Shown in pieces: positions 58,830-64,000 of a stretch of DNA of 64,000 nt. Origin of the DNA: Zanthoxylum bungeanum (lineage: Eukaryota > Streptophyta > Magnoliopsida > Sapindales > Rutaceae); contig SKCR01047724.1 in the NCBI GenBank assembly GCA_019454045.1, positions 1-64,000 on the forward strand. Direction: 5' to 3'. The position numbers were made by a program, and so were the translations under genes. The first letter of the stretch is position 1, and each line of letters starts with the position of its first letter. The notes beneath the pieces are model-generated. The model was not told the DNA's origin, ran no database searches, and saw only the letters and a program-made list of their open reading frames with translations.

Positions 58830-59039
58830 TGAAATTCACTCACATCATGCCTGTTATGATCGAGACTTACCATTGTACATTATATTTTGGGCTCTCCCAA
58901 TAGCCGATTGACTATCACAATGTATGATTACAGTGGGCACTAGTTTTGGCCAATTTGGAATATCCTCTAAGAAATTTCGAAGACATTCCGCTTTTTCTGC
59001 TGCTTTGTTTAATATTATGAACTCAGATTCTAATGTAGA
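58830..59039 (-). pseudogene. Copia RNase H fragment
   Basis: On the minus strand it reads S-T-L-E-S-E-F, then E-C-L-R-N-F-L-E-D-I-P-N-W-P-K and I-H-C-D-S-Q-S-A-I-G, the same family as RNase H of element D (15060-15210). It is cut off sharply at 59039 by the LTR of element F. Confidence 0.8.
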
Positions 59040-61117
59040 TGATAAGCGGAAAATATATCAATATTTACCGCCCTTTTACTTAATATTTTGTTTAGTTTCT
59101 CGGGTTTGATGAATGTTTTGATATGTTTTAGTTTATTTTGCAGATAAAATACTATCGGGTCTCAATAAAATTATTTAGGATGAAATGTGGGTCAATTAAG
59201 GGCAATTATTGGACTTGATATATTAATTTTGGAGATTGGAAACTTGAAAGGGCGTTTTGACGAGGTGCAGTTTTGGAAATTCCAGTTTTGCACATCTGTC
59301 ATATTTTGGGCATAACATTTTACTCCGATATCGGATTGAGCTGATTCAAGTGCCAGATTAAAGAAGACTCAAAGATCTACAACTTTGAAAGAGAAAATAT
59401 TTTCGTATTATGATGAGTTCATGACCGAAATGGATGAAACATCCAGAAGTATATGGTGTGGAATTATTAAAGTCATTATCAATCATTTTCAAAGCAAAAT
59501 ATAAATTAACAAATAATTAATAAAAATTATCAAATCATCACCAAACAAGATAAGCAATTAGTGGAGCAATTATGGATTTGGTGGAGTAATTAGTGGAGAA
59601 ATTAATAATGGATTTGGTGGAGAATTTGATGGATGATTTGATGGAGGCAAAATTTTACCTATAAATACCAAGCCATTTTATTTGTAAAATTCATACTTTC
59701 TTCTAAGGAATTCCTTAAGAATACTAAGAAGATTGTATCTTGTTTTTTTATTTACAGCTTTCAGTAATTAATTTCCGCTTTCGCATTTTCTTTTCTTTAC
59801 TTTTCAGTTTTTACTTTCCGCAATTTACTTTTACGCACAATACTTTCCTTTCTTTACTTTTCAGTTTTTACTTTTCAAGCAATGAGGAGGTAACTCTCAT
59901 TGCTGGGGTAAAAGGTAAAGCTTTTAATTGCTATTTAGATTAATCTCCCTCAATTATAATATATAAACTATTTAAAACCTGACTTAATAAGGATACCGAT
60001 ATATTGGCCGGTTGGTAATTAATTATAAATTGGTTTTAACCTGACTAAGTATGGATACCGCCTGGTTGGTCGGTTGGTAATTAATTATTAATTTGACTTA
60101 ATCAGAATACCGCCTTTATGGCTGGTTGGTAATTATCACGCAAAGTTAATATATTATATTAAGGGAGATATCTAAAATAGTAGTAATAAAAGTTTATCCT
60201 CTAACCCCAGCATTTTCTTTTATTGTACTTTTACTTTATTTACTTTTAGCAATTTACTTTCAGTAATTTTCTTTTACTTTTTTTTCACTTTTTACTTTTT
60301 ACTTGTACTTTTCAGCAATTTAATTTTCAGTATTTACTTTATGTCTTTTATTTTATTTAAGTTTTTACTAGCCCTAGTTATGTGTTAGTTATCTGGGGTT
60401 GTGATGAATTCTAATATCACCGGTTTATAAGAGATTATTTTATAGTTGGGTAATTTAAAGGTTTACTTATTAAGTCTTAAGCTTAATGCTTCTTGTTGTC
60501 TGATCACCAATAAGATTGATGTGGTAAATCTAAAATGAACTAGACATAGGGATTTTAGGTTTCAGCCTTAGACTTAATAGCCCACGATCTTCCTTGAGGA
60601 TAGATAACCCTTTAATAGATTTCCTTACAGGATAGACATATACCTGTCGGGCGGGGGTAGCAATAATTGGAACTTAAACTTAATGAATCCAGATAATTTG
60701 GTTGACATAGACATATGGTTCAATTGAGTTAAACTGGGTTTTTGCGTCTGACCATCGACAGAGGCTTTTGCATAATTTCGTGTTCCAGGTTAGTAAACTG
60801 ATTTATTACACAAACATAAAATAATCACTTCATCTTTTAAAAGATATTAGAATGATTCACAACCCTAGATCTTTGTGTCTTTTGTTATTTTCCTTAGTAT
60901 TTTATTTTGTCTTTTTATTTATTTATTTATTTTTCAAAACTACAATCAACCAAATCAAGCAAGCAATCATTCTCTTCACCCTCAATTAGATATTTGTAAA
61001 TAAATAGATTCAATAATTAATAACAACAGTAGGAATTAAGTCCTCGTGGGATCGATATTTTTATACTACTTGAACGATACGTGCGCTTACGTTATACGTG
61101 TGTGTTTACGCCGGTCA
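59040..61117 (+). repeat. 5' LTR of Athila/Tat-like element F (2078 bp)
   Basis: It starts TGATAAGCGG inside the Copia fragment and ends in GGTCA, with the primer site 6 bases on. The solo LTR at 42476-44332 is its reverse-strand relative. It holds GATTTGGTGGAG-like repeats (59560-59640), a TATA box at 59660, and three copies of a GGATACCGCCTTTATGGCTGG-type unit (59985-60130). It should carry the promoter for the reading frames and the LOG gene downstream. Confidence 0.88.
59660..59667 (+). promoter_or_regulatory. TATA box in the LTR of element F
   Basis: TATAAATA, followed by CCAAGCCATTT exactly as in the solo LTR (43747-43740 on the minus strand). It would drive transcription toward the internal genes. 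Confidence 0.7.
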
Positions 61118-61123
61118 AGTTTT

Positions 61124-61141
61124 TGGGGCCGTTGCCGGGGA
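61124..61141 (+). other. Primer binding site of element F (tRNA-Asp type)
   Basis: TGGGGCCGTTGCCGGGGA matches the complement of the plant tRNA-Asp 3' end (TGGCGCCGTTGCCGGGGA) with one change. This site is typical of Athila/Tat-type Gypsy elements. Confidence 0.85.
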
Positions 61142-61248
61142 CTTATTTTTCTTGAGTTATTAATTTTGAAGCTATCTAATTTACTTGTATCTAATTTTCT
61201 TTATCTGTAATTTTTATTTCTTTTTTTTATTTTTCAGTTGATTGAAAA

Positions 61249-61677
61249 ATGGAACATTATTAGGAGATTGAAAGATTACGTGCTTTACAAGAAGATACAC
61301 CCCATATCTGGGAGCAACAGTCCAGTTTTCTGAGGCCTGTTGTACAACCCAACGACTATCACTGGATGCCAGAACCAAGCAATACTACATTTTCTCAACA
61401 GAACGTAATGGGGAGATATGATATATGTAATGGTAACCACCCGAAAGATTATTACGAGTACAACTACAATCCAGGGTGGCAGAGCTATCAAAATCCTTCA
61501 TGGTACGAAGAACCATCACATTTTCCATCTTATCCACCATCCACCTATGATTTTCATCAAGAACCAGAACCATCAGAGGAAGATCAGTTGATTCACATGC
61601 TCAATGTTTGGCTCGAAGAATGGGAAGCTCAATTAGATGCACAAATTCAGAGTCAACAGAATCCATACAGAGAATGA
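61249..61677 (+). pseudogene. gag-like frame 1 of element F
   Basis: An ATG at 61249 is followed by a stop at codon 5 (TAG at 61261), after which the same frame stays open to 61677. The product would be rich in Q, P, Y, E (for example N-P-G-W-Q-S-Y-Q-N-P-S-W-Y), of the kind seen in accessory or gag-side proteins of Athila/Tat elements. No zinc knuckle or protease is seen. A TTTTTCAG at 61230-61237 could be a splice acceptor for a leader intron. Confidence 0.5.
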
Positions 61678-62042
61678 CATATCAGATCAGACAATTAACA
61701 GAAAACCAGAACTTCATACCTCAAGAAGAATTATCAGATGAAACTGACAAAGCTTTCGAGTACCTAGAGATCTACAATGACACCTTAACAAATGAGGAGG
61801 CTGAGCAGTATCAACAACCAGAGGTATCAATTCAGGAGCCCGAACTGACAAAGTCTCGATTTGATTTTTATTATTCTGACTCTGACGAGGATGAAGCTGA
61901 TCTATTTGTACCAACTGTACCAACAACGGAGGATCAAACTTTCAATCCTCAAAATGAAGATCTTGGAGCATGCTTTACCATGATATTTGATGAAGATCTA
62001 CCTGAACCATCCATTCTAGTCGTATCAAGGATGAAAACCTAA
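61608..62042 (+). pseudogene. gag-like frame 2 of element F
   Basis: It overlaps frame 1 by a change of reading frame around 61660-61680 and looks like its continuation after a one-base indel. It has Q-I-R-Q-L-T-E-N-Q and an acidic centre (D-S-D-E-D-E-A-D). No known domain is recognisable. Confidence 0.45.
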
Positions 62043-62498
62043 TGTCAGAAACATCTTTACATCATCAGGCAGATATTTATGGAGCATGCATTTCACAGAT
62101 GACGGATAAAGAATTGAATACGGAAATTTTAAAATTCATCTGTGAAGAAAAAAGTGGAGCAAGAAGCAGAGCAAATGGAGGAGAAATTGTCAGACAAAAT
62201 TGAAGATCCAGTGAATTCAGGCGAAACATCACTGTTTTGGGGAGTACAATTTAGAGATATCATCCGGAAGCTTGATAGAATGGAACTTTCATTCAAGGTC
62301 AAGCACCATACGAGACCTCCTGATTTTATTTCTTTCTTTTCAGGAATCACTGTAGCAACAAAGATCAAAAAGGTGGCACAAACACTAAATGGGACAAAAA
62401 ATTTTCTGCTACCTTATCGTTGGAAAAGACCATTCAAAAGCAACACTCATGGGATTGACTTTAATCGGACATCCAAAACAACGCTGAAACCTCATTGA
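62043..62498 (+). pseudogene. gag-like frame 3 of element F
   Basis: Two short frames follow; the longer one (62142-62498) starts with charged, coiled-coil-like residues and continues with K-L-D-R-M-E-L-S-F-K. Function unknown. Just after it, 62520-62570 holds a TTTAGCGCTAGCATGGAGGC sequence close to a conserved AGCGCTxxxGGGAGGCAACC motif found after the coding part of many Athila-like elements. Confidence 0.4.
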
Positions 62499-62570
62499 CA
62501 GATGGATTTCAGTCACGTCTGGCTGAAGACGAAAAATTTAGCGCTAGCATGGAGGCAACCATATAATTTG

Positions 62571-63013
62571 TTATAATTTCTGTTTTTATATTTTGTGTAT
62601 ACATGTTGTAGAGTTTTCAATGTTGTGTGTTATTTTTGTAGGGAAAAAGCTCAACCAAAGCATAAGACATTAGGAATAGTGTTTGGAAAAGATAAGAGAT
62701 AATTCTTTAGAGATGGTTGAGTAAGGAATGGATTCTTGAGACGCATCCTAATGAATTTATACTAAGCAAGTGGCGTATTGCGTACACAATTCTGTTGCCT
62801 TGATAATTATTTTGATTTGCTTTTCTTTTGTTATTTTCTTTTATAGACAAGATCCAGACTTTTTGACCTTTCACGATTCATTTTGTTGTTTAGCTAACAA
62901 GGTTCCTTTGGAAGATATTATTGTTATTATTACTCACATGTTTCAGGTACTATAAATTCAGCTCGTTATTGCACTTTGGAAGGCATCCAGATTTAAGAAA
63001 GAAATATATAAAA
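62571..63013. other. AT-rich spacer between gag-like frames and the LOG gene
   Basis: No coding feature is supported. TTTTATAGACAAG near 62842 and TTTCAGGTACT near 62941 look like splice sites, so part of this stretch may be intron or untranslated leader for the LOG frame. The 61-codon frame here is probably chance. Confidence 0.35.
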
Positions 63014-63751
63014 ATGGAAGCCACTTCAAGAAGATGAGTTGAAAACATCTGTGTGTTTTGCGATAATAGTGTTGGTGTTAAGCAACAATACGTAGAAGCA
63101 GCACATGAATTGGGTCAAGTCTTAGCTGCAAGGAATATGCACTTAATATATGGCGGAGGCAATCTTGGACTAATGGAGATCGCTTCAAAGGCTGTACAGG
63201 AGGGAGGCAGTCACGTTTTGGGAATCATCCCAAAACCCTTGGCAGATGCAAATCTTATTGGATCATCAAACGGAGATGAACTGATCGTGCCAGGTATGTC
63301 TGAACGACTAGTAGAAATGATTAACCGTGCTGATGCTTTTATCGCTTTGCCAGGTGGCTTGGGTACATTGGAGGAAATTTTTATTGTGCTATCTTGGGCG
63401 AACCTGAACATACACCAGAAACCGCTTGGACTGTACAACGTTGAAGGATTTTATGATTTTCTTTGTGTGTTTCTTGATGATGCTCGGAGAAATGGGTTCG
63501 TGTCAAAACCTATAAAAGAACTCCTCTTCACTGCCAAAACTGCTCCGGATCTAATTGACCAACTCTTAGCCTATGAACCACAATTTGACCCTATCCTTTC
63601 AAAGATAAATTGTTCTGAAGACGATCGTGGTAAGAGGCGTCGGATTAATCTGGATCTTAACCTTCAATTTCCTAGAATTTCAGCTAACCATGTATTATCT
63701 TCTAAACTCTTCTTATATTGTTTAAGACATTGGGGACAATGTCTCATTTAG
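63014..63751 (+). pseudogene. LOG-family gene (cytokinin riboside 5'-monophosphate phosphoribohydrolase type) inside element F
   Basis: LOG enzymes release active cytokinin bases from their nucleotides. The ATG at 63014 is followed by a TGA at codon 8 (63035-63037). After that the frame is open for 237 codons, without introns. Visible motifs are V-F-C-D-N-S (usual C-G-S-S), Y-G-G-G-N-L-G-L-M, G-I-I-P, S-E-R-L-V-E-M (usual -R-K-x-x-M; the arginine is kept), and P-G-G-L-G-T-L-E-E, the signature P-G-G-x-G-T-x-x-E. The Rossmann core is complete up to about L-A-Y-E-P-Q-F-D-P. The last 45 or so residues (63610-63751) do not look like LOG and merge into element sequence. If translation starts after the TGA, for instance at a non-ATG codon or a later ATG, an enzyme could be made; otherwise it is a very young pseudogene. 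Plant LOG genes normally have several introns, so this copy probably came through RNA. Confidence 0.85.
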
Positions 63752-64000
63752 GTTTGAGGGAGGGAATTAGTTGATCAGTACTTTATTTTTAGTTTGTGTG
63801 TTGGTTTTATTTTTAGTCCAAAATTTTTCGAAAAATACAAAAAAAATTGAAAAATTTTCAAAAATTACAAAAATATTTTACATTTTTGTGTTTTTATTTT
63901 GACTAATAAGGTGAAATTGGTGAGAAATAGCTGTGTAAGGAGTTCTCACTCCTGATACGTATTTCAAGCCTATTTTCGAAATAAGTTAATTTTTATTTAT
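63752..64000 (+). other. 3' internal region of element F
   Basis: GACATTGGGGACAATGTCTC then GGTTTGAGGGAGGGAA (63725-63768) is a conserved mark of Athila-like elements ahead of their 3' region. It is followed by an AT-rich block with AAAATTTTTCGAAAAAT (63820-63885). The 3' LTR is not reached within the window. Confidence 0.55.

Noticed and set aside
61124..61141. Possible tRNA gene piece
   Set aside because: Only the tRNA-Asp 3' end complement is present, next to an LTR; it is a primer site.

Overview
This is plant nuclear DNA, very probably from a eudicot (an asterid such as a Lamiales species is my guess; nothing here proves it). The evidence is an intron-containing BAHD acyltransferase gene and Ty1/Copia, Ty3/Gypsy, CACTA, Harbinger and MITE sequences typical of plants. 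Coding density is very low. About 85-90% of the window is nested and decayed transposable elements. I see no tRNA, rRNA, CRISPR or prokaryotic-type gene.

Layout. 1-10038: Copia element A (Angela/BARE-like, minus strand; its left LTR runs off the window) with a MITE inside. 10039-11570: decayed Gypsy LTR. 11595-16480: 5'-truncated Copia element D (plus) with its 3' LTR. 16481-18990: AT-rich DNA without genes. 19000-21604: Copia relic E (minus). 21605-37991: a Gypsy (chromovirus-like) LTR locus. Its first unit is split by the complete 9.7-kb Copia element B (22378-32108, target duplication TACCT), and its second unit carries an inverted segment. 37992-39176: Harbinger transposase relic. 39425-41378: the one intact host gene, a two-exon BAHD acyltransferase on the minus strand. 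42476-44332: solo LTR of an Athila/Tat-like element. 45535-57968: Copia element C (minus), broken by a 2.8-kb solo LTR and a 3.3-kb CACTA transposon, and ending in a truncated, inverted LTR. 57969-59039: Copia scraps. 59040 to the right edge: an Athila/Tat-like element F (plus) with a complete 5' LTR, a tRNA-Asp type primer site, short gag-like reading frames and, where pol would be expected, a nearly intact intronless LOG-family gene (cytokinin-activating phosphoribohydrolase type).

How the parts relate. A, B and C belong to one Copia family. A and B share the same decayed internal domain, so this defective subfamily must have been copied by enzymes supplied in trans. The solo LTR at 42476-44332 and element F are the same LTR family. 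The most interesting items are (1) the LOG gene carried inside element F, (2) a tandem array of hairpins in the Gypsy LTR whose stems change in a compensatory way from unit to unit, (3) the palindrome-rich CGTTCGAACG minisatellite in the 48.8-51.7 kb solo LTR, and (4) the inverted LTR that closes element C.
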